A program made the position numbers and the translations under genes. The notes under the pieces were generated by a model that did not search any database, had not been told where the DNA came from, and was given only the letters and a program-made list of their open reading frames with translations. Below are positions 1 to 10,933 of a stretch of DNA of 64,000 nucleotides, in pieces. The stretch's first letter is position 1. Every line of letters begins with the position of its first letter. This DNA comes from Crocodylus rhombifer (Eukaryota > Chordata > Crocodylia > Crocodylidae), in NCBI GenBank assembly GCA_038503035.1, contig JAVSML010000045.1:994971-1058970 (forward strand), written 5' to 3'.

Positions 1-3000
1 TCACCCTTATATGTTTTACATGGGGAACACATAGTATAAACAAAGGAAAAGAAATTGGAAGAAATTAAATTTGTGACACTTTGGTGTGAGGTCAGCTGTT
101 AGACTGGTGGCTAAAATAAACCAACCCCCCCCCCCAAACCCCAGCTTTCTACTGTCAGGATCAGCATTATTCAGACAGTTGCAGCAGCTCTCAAGCCTTT
201 GGATTTGTTTGCAATGAGAGATTTGTTGTGGATTTTTAACAAGGCTCTTGTGTGTGGGCCATGCTTAGTAAATATTGGCCTTCAGGGTATTTTTCAGTTA
301 CACTGAATGGACTGTTAGTGTCTCCGAACAGCAAAGTGCAGAAAATCCATTTCCCTGATTTTTTTTTTTTGATTTTTTTTTTTGCTATGGAGGTGGCATC
401 ACAACTTTCCCTATGCAGAAGCAAAATAATATCATGGGAAAGAACATATCTAGATAATCAGAAAGCAGTCTGGAAAAGAAGGAAACCTGTAACTCTTGAA
501 AATCCAGCTTCTAAAACTGTCATGAAAAGCCTTACAAAAGTTGCTTCATTAAGAGTCTAAAGGCATTTTCTTTCACTGATTTTTTTTCAAGTGATATTAT
601 GAATGCCAATATAATGAATTATTCAAAAACTTAAGAGCAACTAACTTTTTAAAAAACCTCTTTGTTTCAACATCCTATCAAACATCAGACAAAAACTATC
701 TTGGTTTAAAATGCAATAGTGATAAGAAACTACGATGTATCTAAAGTTTATAAATGCTGTAATGTGCTGCTGTGGAAGCAAAGAAATAGACATGGTGAAG
801 GGTCACAATGGTTTCCCATCATACTGTATTTTCCATAATGGTATGATATTCAGCGTGGTTTAATATTAAAATATATCTGGTGCCCCTGTAAACTATTGCA
901 GATTCCTCTGGATATTTTATGATTATTTAAAAGAATAATAGTTGGATGAAGCTTCACAATATACACGTTTTGTAAAAAGAAAAGGGTTCCTAAGGTACCA
1001 GAGGAAAACTAAATGTGTTGCTGTTTACAGTACTTTAGTGATTTTTTTCCCTTGAAATTGAAATACCTAGTGTTTTAAAATACTGTGTATCAACCATAAT
1101 GAAAGTTGGGAAAAATAAGATTTACCATATCTTTCCAATATAGTTCTATTGAAATAACAATAGTATAGTAGTCTAAGAGAAGTGGATATTTTTGGTATGG
1201 TCTTTTGAGCACTTTTTCACTTAAATGCAGTAGGAAAGAACAACATTTTATTAAGTATTCACACACACTGTGTATGTATTTGCAGTAAACATTTATAGAA
1301 GACGTATTGTTATGTGTTTTCTGCTGGAGGCCAGTCTTGTAAAAGAATAGTCTAGAATAGACTTACTTGGTCCATGTGTTGTCCATTTGCCTGTCAGCAA
1401 TAGTTTTGACAGAAAAAAAACTGGTTTTGAGCGACTGCTGGTCTGTCTTAAGGTATGGTAATGAGGCTAATTAGAAGAGATGAGAGCTGAACTGGATATG
1501 TGAAGGCAATTATCCGTGAAACTTTTGTCATGCTTTATCAGATCTCTCTCTCTATTTTTGGCATTTGTCGATGATACCAGGAAAAGAATGCATGTATTTG
1601 AAGGGATGTGTATTTTAGATGAGCACTTAGAAAAACAATAAGGTAGAGGAAAAATTAAATGAGAACATCTCATTATTAAACTGTACAACTTAATGATTTT
1701 GTTTTAAGTAGGAAACAATCTTGCTTGTGGTATTCTTGTCAGCTGAATGTACATAAATTAAGGAGGTTGTTTTTTATAGCAATGAACCTACTAGACAACT
1801 ATATCTTTCTTTTTTTTATGTGTATACTCTTGTGTTTGCTCCTTTCATGTTAAGAAAAGTCGTAGCAAGTTAGTTATTTAGCATAGTTGAAAGGAGAATA
1901 CTAGAAGAAGCACGAAAAACATGAAAAGAAAATGAGAAGAGACTTGATTTTAAATGAACAAGGAAGCTGGGAATTTCTAATTTCTGTTTTCAGAAGGTTA
2001 GTATGTCTAACTTTGAAACCACATCTTACACCAACCAGTGAAAACTGATTAGAAAAGAAGTACTAAACACAGCAAATGAAAACCAGGTGTTGCAAGTCTT
2101 GATGAATCTGTGCATATAATCCACAAGAAAAGAAGGTGACAAATGAAACAAGTACATTAAGGAACCCCTAACCAGGCTCAATTATTATGCCGTCTACAAA
2201 CTTCACACATTTTTTATGTCCGAGAGAATAAGTAGCACATCCAAAGTTCTATATATTTTACTGCCACTACAATTTAGACAAAAAATGGTCTTTTTAAGAA
2301 ATAATAGTTTTAAAAAGCAACCTACACACAAGAAGAGATGGTCAATAGCTTCTTCTTAAAAGAAAGCTAGATTGTTATTTACATGTTCTTAATAAACTTG
2401 CAAATTTCATTTAGCCCCCAAGTAAATGTGCTTATAGCATCATCTTACTATGACCAAATTGTCTTCTATTTAATATTAAAGCTGGCCTAAGAGCTATGCT
2501 AGGGATACTCTTGTAAACGAATGTTTAATAATGAACAGTACGTATGGCTCAAATAATTTTCCACTGACTACATTTTTTCCAGCAATGTTTGTGAGGACGT
2601 ATGAATTGTCATGATTTTTAATCATTCCTCTCCTCCATTGTTTAATCTTGTTTGTTTATTTTTTAAAAGTAATAAAATATCATTTCACATTCATAATGCT
2701 AGCAGAACTGCAGCTGGCACCTGAAATTCAAGTAAAACATGTCCGTCTATTGATATTTACTATACCATTTATTATTGCTATTTTTTCTGTACAAATTACC
2801 TAATTTTATATAATAGACTTAAAACATAAAAGACCAAATTCTATTCTTTTCTGCCTAGGTAACCCAATTTGTTTTCAGTTATGTAGAAATGACATAGGAG
2901 AATTATTCTCACATACTGTTAGTATTGCTTGTACCATAAAAAATATAGGTAACTCCAATATAGAAGCTGGTTTATCATGGTCCTTATTCCAATACATGCA

Positions 3001-3035
3001 GATGTTTTTAAGTCACAGAGATAGAAGCAGTAGAT

Positions 3036-3968
3036 CAGTGATTTTCAACCAGGGTGCCACAAGATCCTTTCAAGGGTGCTGTGGACTGCCATACCGTGTT
3101 CTCTCTGCCAGATGTGCATGAAACATGATTCCCGAGATAAACCCAGAGGGTGTGTGTAGATGAAGCAGGGACCCTAAGCTAAAGAGGTGGGTTTTAAAAA
3201 ACACCACTTCAGTTTAGAACTGATGAAACCCCTATGTTGTGCACACACCCCACTGACGTACCTGTCTCTCCGATGGGGAGGGGAGGGCGAGCTGCCAGTG
3301 GATGGAGCAGTCCCTGGGCTGCAGAGAGGTTGGTGCTTCCCTTCATAGCAGCCTTCCCCCAGGCAGCACCCACCTGCAGGCACCTGGCTCAGGCGGTTCT
3401 GGGGGGCACTGCGGCCATGGAGGGAAGCAGTGGGCCCCCTGCAGCTCAGGCAGGGAGGCTTCAGGGGGGAAAGAAAAAAAAAGATCAGAGGCTCGCTGCT
3501 TTTCCTGGGCAAAGCCTGCTTTCCTGGGCTGCTGCCAGGCTGCCTGCAGAGCTTCCTACAAAGCCATGGAGCTGCATGGAGCCCAGTGCTTTGCTCCACT
3601 TGAAGGAGTTCTAGTTTGCTGCACCATGAGTCATTTAAGGCACATTATGCCACTGAATTTCCTACAACGGCTGGAATTAATGCACAATATGCCACCAAAG
3701 CATGCAAACATGGACACCATTAAATGGTGCAAAAGCATTTAGCCTACTTTAAAGTGTTGTGCACACATGCCTCTTGTTTCATCTGTACACAGCCAGAGAT
3801 TTCAAGTAGGAACTTATGGTGTTAAAAACATTCTGAACTGTTGTGGTGGTGCGAGTTGTTTGCACCAGAAAAAATGTTCTGTTATTTTTCTGTTGTCAAA
3901 AAAGAAGTGAAAACTAAAAATTGTCATTTTTTGAGAAGATTGGTGTCTAAAAAGGTTGAGAATCATTG
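3036..3968. mobile_element. Non-autonomous hAT-like element with 8-bp target duplication (outer element)
   Basis: The left end reads CAGTGATTTTCAACC and the right end is its imperfect inverse, GGTTGAGAATCATTG. Flanking octamers cagtagat (3028-3035) and cagtagac (3969-3976) match at 7 of 8, the target-site length of hAT transposons. There is no transposase frame. About 290 bp belongs to this element; the rest is a second insertion at 3149-3790. The open frames at 3174-3742 are GC-rich chance frames inside that insertion. Confidence 0.75.
3149..3790. mobile_element. Inner terminal-inverted-repeat element nested in the hAT-like element
   Basis: The 642 bp insert begins GGTGTGTGTAGATGAA and ends in the imperfect inverse TTCATCTGTACAC. 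It is bordered by octamers acccagag (3141-3148) and agccagag (3791-3798), 7 of 8 identical. The inverted relative at 5570-5810 runs straight through this junction without the insert, which supports a discrete insertion. The centre (about 3230-3600) is GC-rich and non-coding. Confidence 0.72.
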
Positions 3969-4586
3969 CAGTAGACTATTGCAGACTCTCCTTAAATTCT
4001 ACTAAGCAGTAAAAATCACTGGAAAGACATCATGTATTCCAGTGGAAAGATTACTGTTGACTCTAGTCGGCATCAGGTGGAAGCCATATCAAAAATAATT
4101 TATTGTGGCTCCAGTGTGGCTTTGGGTGCAGATACAAAGAAGGTGGAAGATCATAGCCTATAATTCTTTGGAGCCAAAACCCTACTTGAGGTGTTTCTTA
4201 AGGATGAGAATAAGTGCCAGAGAGGTGACAAGTCCATCCTTCTGCAGGAGGAGAAGTAGATTTACTTGACTCAAAAACACTGTGATACATTGTCTCTGTC
4301 CTCTTTACTGAACCATTGAGCCTTGAGCCTCTTTACTGAACCTTTACTGAGCATTGTTGCAACTGTTGTAATTATAAAAATGTGGGAATTTAACCCTTTT
4401 GAAGATTTAATATCTTTAAACAGAAAACAACAGTACAGAATTGGCTGCTCTTTATATTGGCTTGTTAGGACAAAATTGGTTTTCCTACTCTAGTAGATTC
4501 CATGCTCATGTCTCCATGGTACATTCAACTATTACATACTCCTGCATATTCACAGCAGTTATGCAGTTATACATAAAATATTGAGC

Positions 4587-5061
4587 GGGTGCATCTACAC
4601 AAGAAATTTACTGTTCAGTTGACTAATTAGCACTACAGTAAATGTTGCATATCTACACGTGCCTCCATACTAGGTTGGAATAAACTAATTTAAAAACTCT
4701 GCAGCAGCACACTTGTAGAAGTTGCCATGGCTGGCTGGGGCATGAGGGTGCTTCAGCGCAGGGGCTGCCTGCTGGCTAGGCCTGCACTGAAGCACCCTCA
4801 TGCCCCAGCCAGCCCCTCCGCAGCATGATTAGCTGGGGGAAGCAGCCTTGGGCTGGCAGGAAAACCTCCCAGGTCTCCTGCCAACCCTGGCTTCTCAGAC
4901 CTGGCTCAACACGCTGTGCATGAATAAACGCCAGGGGCTATCGCTCTGAAATATACTGCTCCCGGGTGCATGTTCAAACAGTGCATCCGGGAACAATAAA
5001 CTCTGGAGTAATAACCTCCAGAGTTTATTCAAGAACACTAATAGCACATGTACATGTGCCC
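4587..5061. mobile_element. Terminal-inverted-repeat element, GGGTGCATCTACAC family
   Basis: The left end is GGGTGCATCTACAC and the right end is a degraded inverse ending TACATGTGCCC. Inside are a GC-rich hairpin (arms 4729-4762 and 4781-4814) and a short palindrome of AATAAACTCTGGA and its inverse (about 4995-5029). Similar layouts recur at 27987-28433 and 43838-44330. No transposase frame is present. No convincing target duplication was found, so superfamily is uncertain. Confidence 0.55.
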
Positions 5062-5569
5062 ATACACTGCTATCATAACTCTGTGTGTTATCAGGAGTCT
5101 TCAAATATAAAACCACAGACTTTTACGCAGTAATTAAAAATGGTAGGTCATCTAGTTTAGCTAGAAGGAGAAACTAACTAATATTTCAATACGGTAATAT
5201 ATTTTACCATACTTTCCATCCAGTGGTTTATAAATTAAGCCATTTCATTACAATATCATGAATGCTGCAATAAGTATCTAGGGTGCTCACCATGAACTGT
5301 GTTACTAATCAAGTGTCATCAAGTGGAATAGTTGTTTTTCATTGCAACCTTAATGATGTTGTAAATGAAAAGTAAATTCTTAAAGTGATGTACCGAGATT
5401 TAGTCATATAACTTCCCTTAACATTGATCAAAATCATGTGTCTAAATTTCCAGCACACTAAAAATGTACCCCTTGGGTTGATGATTATGCATTGTGTATA
5501 GATGTGTGAAAAATCAACCAAAGAGCATGGATTTTATTATTTTCAATTAATTTTTTCTTTTCACAAATT

Positions 5570-5810
5570 TAGTGCCACCTCTTAGTTTTCACTTCCCTTT
5601 TGACTACAGAAAAATAATAGAGCAATTTTTCTCCTGCAGAGAACTCCAACCACCACAGCAGGTCAGAATGTTTTAATACAATTAATTCCTACTTGAAATC
5701 TCTGGGTTTATCTTGTGAATTGTATTTGAACACCTAGCAATGTTAACATTGCCTGGCACCCCACAGCACCTTTGAAAAGATCTCTCTGACACCCTGGTTG
5801 AGAATCACTG
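5570..5810 (-). mobile_element. Inverted, partial copy of the 3036-3968 element (empty-site copy)
   Basis: Read on the minus strand from 5810, this matches the outer element from its CAGTGATTCTCAACC terminus through the interior to the AAGTGAAAACTAA stretch near 5582-5594. It lacks the 642 bp inner insert. The match continues outside the terminus: 5811-5860 resembles the inverse of about 2985-3035. The pair may therefore be an inverted duplication that included flank, rather than two independent insertions. The distal terminus is not recognisable here. Confidence 0.7.
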
Positions 5811-6131
5811 GCTTACTGCTTCTATCTCTGTGACTTGAAAACATTTGTATGTCTTGGAGGAGGACGGTACTAAATTTCATCTTAAAGATTTTACAACACT
5901 GGACATTGGAGAGTCATTTACTTGCAAGTCAACAGTGTCAAAATGGCTGAAACTGGTTTAAGATAAACCTGGTTGAATCTCGTATCAGACTTAACTCATT
6001 TAGGTCAAATCAGTTTATGAAACTTGTATCCCAGACCCCTTTGTGGTTCAAGTTAAATCAGAGTCCCACAGCATCCCAGCATTTGGCAGCCATAGGCAGG
6101 GCTGTACTGTCCGCTCCAGAGAGCAGGGTAG

Positions 6132-7444
6132 TTTCATAGTTTCATAGTAGCTAGAGTCGGAAGGGACCTAGGTAGATCATCTACTCCAACCCCCTGCCTT
6201 GGCAGGAAAGAGCACCGGGGTCAGATGACCCCGGCAAGGTGCTCATCTAACTTCCTTTTAAAAATCCCCAGGCTAGGAGCCTGCACCACTTCCCCTGGAA
6301 GCTGGTTCCAGGCCCTAGCCGCCCTGACTGTGAAGTAGCGCCTCCTAATATCTAATCTAAACTTACCCTCCGCTAGCTTGTGACCGTTATTCCTGGTCAC
6401 TCCTGGCAGCGCACGGGGGAACAGGGACTCCCCCAATACCTGCTGATCCCCCCTGACCAGTTTGTAGCAGGCCACAAGGTCCCCCCTTAACCTTCTCTTG
6501 TGGAGGCTAAACAGGTTCAGGTCCCGTAGCCTCTCCTCATAAGGCCTGCCCTGCTGACCCCTGATCATACGAGTGGCCCTCCTCTGAACTCTTTCCATAT
6601 CGTCCACGTCCCTCTTGAAGTGTGGCGCCCAGAACTGGACACAGTACTCCAGCTGCGGCCTGACCAGTGCTGCATAGAGGGGGAGGATCACCTCCCTGGA
6701 ACTGCTCGAGATGCATCTGTGGATGCATGACAGGGTACGGTTGGCCTTCTTGACTGCCTCCCCACACTGCTGGCCCATGTTCATTGTGGAGTCAATGACG
6801 ACTCCAAGATCCTTTTCCGTCTCCGTGCTGGCAAGAGGGGAGTTCCCCAACCTGTAAGTGTGGTGCCGGTTCTTCCTCCCCATGTGCAACACCTTGCACT
6901 TATCAGTGTTAAACCCCATCCTATTCTCATCCGCCCACCGTTGCAACCTGTCAAGGTCAGCTTGTAGCCTATTGCACCCTTCTAGTGCACCCACATCCCC
7001 CCACATCTTAGTGTCATCAGCAAACTTGAACAGGGTGCTTTCTACCCCGTCATCCAAGTCGCTGATGAAGATGTTGAACAGTGCGGGCCCAAGGACCGAG
7101 CCCTGCGGAACCCCACTGCCCACGTCCTTCCAGGTCGAGAAGAACCCATCCACTACCACCCTCTGGGTGCGGCCTTCCAACCAGTTGGCGACCCATTTGA
7201 CCGTGTGGGCATCGACACCACAGTCTCCCAGCTTTTTGATGAGGACAGGGTGAGAGACAGTGTCGAAAGCCTTCCGGAAGTCCAGAAAGACTACATCCAC
7301 AGCAACCCCTGCGTCTAATGATTTGGTGACCTGATCGTAAAAGGCCACCAGGTTGGTCTGACAAGACCTGCCACTGATGAACCCATGTTGTAGTCCCATC
7401 CCTCTGCTCCCTAGCTCACTGGGCTCACTGGCCTCCCTGGGCAA
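6132..7444 (-). mobile_element. CR1 LINE, 5'-truncated, minus strand
   Basis: On the minus strand a reverse transcriptase frame is followed by a short 3' UTR containing GGGGTTGGAGTAGATGATCT, then TCCCTTCCGACTC and an ATGAAACT octamer tail at 6132-6148. That is the usual CR1 terminus in birds, turtles and crocodilians. CR1 copies itself through an RNA intermediate and is normally truncated at the 5' end, as here. It is antisense to TRPS1 in the large intron. Where the element stops beyond 7444 is not certain. Confidence 0.93.
6221..7444 (-). pseudogene. CR1 reverse transcriptase, C-terminal part, open for 407 codons
   Basis: The frame lacks the endonuclease and N-terminal RT region. It retains RT motif A (VVFLDFRKAFD, residues 51-61), motif B (GVPQGSVLGP, 111-120) and the catalytic FADD (141-144). 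The C-terminal CR1 domain follows (about 180-407), with RPQLEY and FKRDVD. The TGA stop is at 6221-6223. There is no ATG at the nominal start; the first codon is TTG, so this is a truncated copy rather than a gene. The absence of internal stops suggests it is the youngest CR1 in the window. Confidence 0.9.
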
Positions 7445-7780
7445 ACCCCTGCTGGGGTCTGGGGCCAGGGAGGAGGGTTAAATGTTCATTCCCCTAAGTA
7501 TGGAGCTGCCCTGCTCTGCTTGCTTAGTGTTGGCTGTGACTGTGGACTACAAATCCCAGAGGCACCTGGAAGCAAGAAAAGGAAGTGATGAGCAACCCTG
7601 GAAGGTGCTGCTGCTGTGAGTCTGGACTTCAAATCCCAGAGACCTCAAGAGCAGCAGGAAGAGGATGTGAACACACAGCCCATAGGTGCCAGAGAGCTCT
7701 GATGTGTGGTCCCTCAGTTTCTGGCTTGAGCCACTGGAGGCATATGGCTGCATTTCCTAAATCAAAAGTGAATGTCTGAT
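7445..7780. other. Unassigned segment with two ACTNCAAATCCCAG motifs
   Basis: Moderately GC-rich sequence next to the CR1 5' break. ACTACAAATCCCAG lies at 7546-7559 and ACTTCAAATCCCAG at 7626-7639, 80 bp apart, with similar flanks (GGACT before, AGAG/AGAC after). A third relative lies at 58457. The motif resembles the ZNF143/THAP11 site. It could be part of an old LTR or DNA element; no boundaries are visible. Confidence 0.35.
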
Positions 7781-10767
7781 TATTGGTTCAATCTCTGAAG
7801 TTTAGATTAACCTGCAAAGACTGAAACAATTCAGCCTTGGCCTTTTTGACTGTCTGTACTTAACCAAGAGGTTTGCCTCATTCACATGAGGTTTAGCCAT
7901 GCATCCAAACATTGGGATTCTTTTCTCCTTCAAAAATAACTCTTTTCAGGTTGACTATTGCAACTCAGAAATTGTGAAAATAAGGATTAATACCAGAGCT
8001 TTTCTGAGTACCAAAGCAAAGCACTATCCTTAGGCTTTCTCTTCCACACATGGCTGAATTTCACCCAGTAAAAAAAGTAGTAATAATAGTAATAATAGCA
8101 ATAACAGTGATTTTTTTTTTTTCATAAAGTAGAAAAGAATTAGTCTTTTTATAAGAGACCAGGGTTTAGGGCTATTTTTAATATTCTCTGGACACCAAAA
8201 GACCAGTTTTTCAGAGAAAACCAAGAGCAAGAATTGTATTTCTACTGGCTATTTTTGAACTTTATGGGGAAAGTACTAAAGCACAAAACATTGTTTAAGA
8301 AATGCTAGTCTCCTTATAAGCTAAGTATAGACACTAACCTTCCCAGGTTTTCACAGACAGACCTGAATTAGGGGCTATGCCCTGGTGTTCTCAAGGCCTT
8401 CAGGAAATGTTGCGCTTGTCCTGAATCTGGAAAAAACTGGTCCTTCCTTAGTATGAAACACTGACCTTCTGCATCTCTTGAAAGGATACAGCACAATGCT
8501 ACCTGGAACTTCAAAAACACAGCTTCTGGGTTGGGATGTAAAAAATATGGACACCTAATTAGCTTGTCCACAGCACCACTCCATGGTGGCTACGTTAATT
8601 AGAACTGGAAATAGCCTGGCCATGGAGGTCTGTGGAGTGTTGAAACTGTGTCCTAGATTTTGCTCCTGGAAAGCTGTTTGTGTTAAAGTTAAGGCATAAC
8701 TATGCTATGCTTCTACTTAGAAAAAAGAGCCTCAGAGAAAAATATTAAGTTTTCTTGAAAGATCTAACTTGGAATGATAAACGCTGGCTGACTTTAAAAA
8801 AAAAAAAAAGTATAATGAGACCATTTTTCATTATTTTCATTTAATGGATTTCAAAATAGTTACCTCATAAAATAAATAGTTAAGTTTCCACATTACTTTG
8901 CCTTTAATCCATGTATGTCATGCAAATAAATTAATAAAGAATTTTCATATCCTCCAAAGTTTGCACTTATTCTACCACACAGAGACTAGCAAACTGGTAG
9001 CAGAGACGACACATTTTGTTTCAGCACACAATAGCAGCTTTACAAAGGTGAAACTTTGCCTCTTACAACTTGTTCATATATTTAATCAAATTAGATCCAC
9101 AGACATTTTATTAATCCCTATTTTAAGTCCAATCCTGCAAAAATGTATTCATGTTTTTTAACTTTACACACATGAATAGTCCTATGAAAATCAGGGAGAT
9201 CACTCAGATAATTAATATTCACAATGTGCACCTAATCTTTCATGCTCAAATCCTTACAGTGCCCTCATACAAGTTTCTTCTTACGTTTACTTTATCTCAT
9301 TAATATTTTCTGTTACTGTCTGGTATTTTAAACCAACATTTTTACAAGTGTTGCTATGTCCTTGGGTGGCTTCAGCAAGACCAGGAAAAAAGATACATGT
9401 CAAAACTTGCTTTTCTGTAGTGAAGTTGCAAATGGAGTTTGTCTTAATCGTAGGACCAAACGAAAACAGTTGAAATTACTAAATGGACAAGCCAAGGGTT
9501 TGGGTGGTGGGGCTGCAGTTAAAGTAGCACTTGTTTCTTGGCAACAATTAAAAAAAAACTTTTTTTATAAGAAAATCTTCACTCTTTGTGTAAATGTGAT
9601 CACTCCCTATGATCCTTTTTAGTATATTTGCAGCTGAAACCATCTGAGTGATCTTGTCACCCCTTTTAAAAACCAATATGAAGCCTGCAATACAGGATAA
9701 TTAAAACAAATCTTGAGTAAACTGTTTCATGTAGATAGAAGTTTGATGGTTGGATATATAAAAAATTGTAACCAGATGTTTTGCAGAAGCCATGGTAGTT
9801 TAAAGATCATGAGCTTTCTTTTTTCTTTTTTCTTTTTTTTTTTTGTATGAAGCAAAAATATTCTAATTGAAGTTGTCAGCAGGAGTGAGACTAATATGCC
9901 TGTATTTGATTAAATAATAGTTTATTTAACATTTAGTGTGGCCTAAAATTGGCTGAGACCGAAGCAGGGAAACTTTTTCCTTTTAAGAGTTTTTATTTAA
10001 ATAAAGTGAAAAATAAACCGTAGTTAAATATTAATGCTTTGTTTTGAAATTGGCAACCATTATTATATTATCTATCAACTGTTGTATCTCGGGTTTGAGC
10101 CCTGAGTTGTTTTTAGCACCCACGTTTCCTTCATCCTCTTTTATTGATTGCTTAATTGATTGAAGAATAGAAAAAGTGAAAAGACTGAATGTAGTGTGTA
10201 ATTTTTTAAAGTATTTATTAAGTATGGAAATCTAGGAGAAGTTAAAGTACAACCCAAGCATTATGTCCTTTCTTTCCTCTCCTGTGGAACACTCAGAAAT
10301 TTGTGAAACATTATAAGGAGTTTTTGTGTATAACAAAAGTGATGATATGGATAAAAAAAATACCAGAATATACAGTGATATGCAACAGCTTTTCTGGGAA
10401 ACAGCATATTGGATGGCAGAGCCAATACAAATGTAGAGGTAAAGCAGTTTGTAAGACTCCCATACTGTTTGGTAAATATAGACTGCATCAACTAAAAATA
10501 GCTCTATGTCTCCATGAATAGATGAATTAACATGCAGGATCTCTTAAGGCCAGATCCTGCCTTTTATCCTTCCCACTAATTTCAAAAAAAGTCTGGTGCT
10601 AAGGAAGTAGAGTTAAAGCAGTAACCATCATTAACATCCATTAGAAGTGTTGCCCCCCCAGCCTCATATTATAGTTGTTTTGGTCCTTAATTACTAAAAG
10701 CATAGGGAAACTCTAGGTCCGTATATTACATTGGGTTAAAAATAAAATGCATATGAGTGAGTAAATT

Positions 10768-10770
<3 letters not shown>

Positions 10771-10804
<34 letters not shown>
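10771..10804. repeat. (GT)17 microsatellite
   Basis: Seventeen uninterrupted GT units in the large intron. Confidence 0.97.
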
Positions 10805-10808
<4 letters not shown>

Positions 10809-10851
10809 ATATAACATGTACCTTATTTACATAAATTCAAGATGAATGCAT

Positions 10852-10933
10852 ATTGGCATGGAGAAAAAAGCTCACTTGTCTTATAAACTCAACTGTACAT
10901 TGGCATGTGGGAAAAAGCTTCCTTGTCTTATAA
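10852..10933. repeat. Two-copy tandem duplication, about 47-bp period
   Basis: ATTGGCATG, then GAAAAAAGCT and CTTGTCTTATAA, occurs at 10852-10886 and again at 10899-10933 with a few differences. Confidence 0.8.

Noticed and set aside
252..560. 102-codon plus frame near the window start
   Set aside because: Runs through homopolymer T tracts (Phe/Ile-rich) and has an overlapping minus frame; chance.
3174..3742. Three frames of 126-146 codons
   Set aside because: Contained in the GC-rich inner transposon; no recognisable protein.
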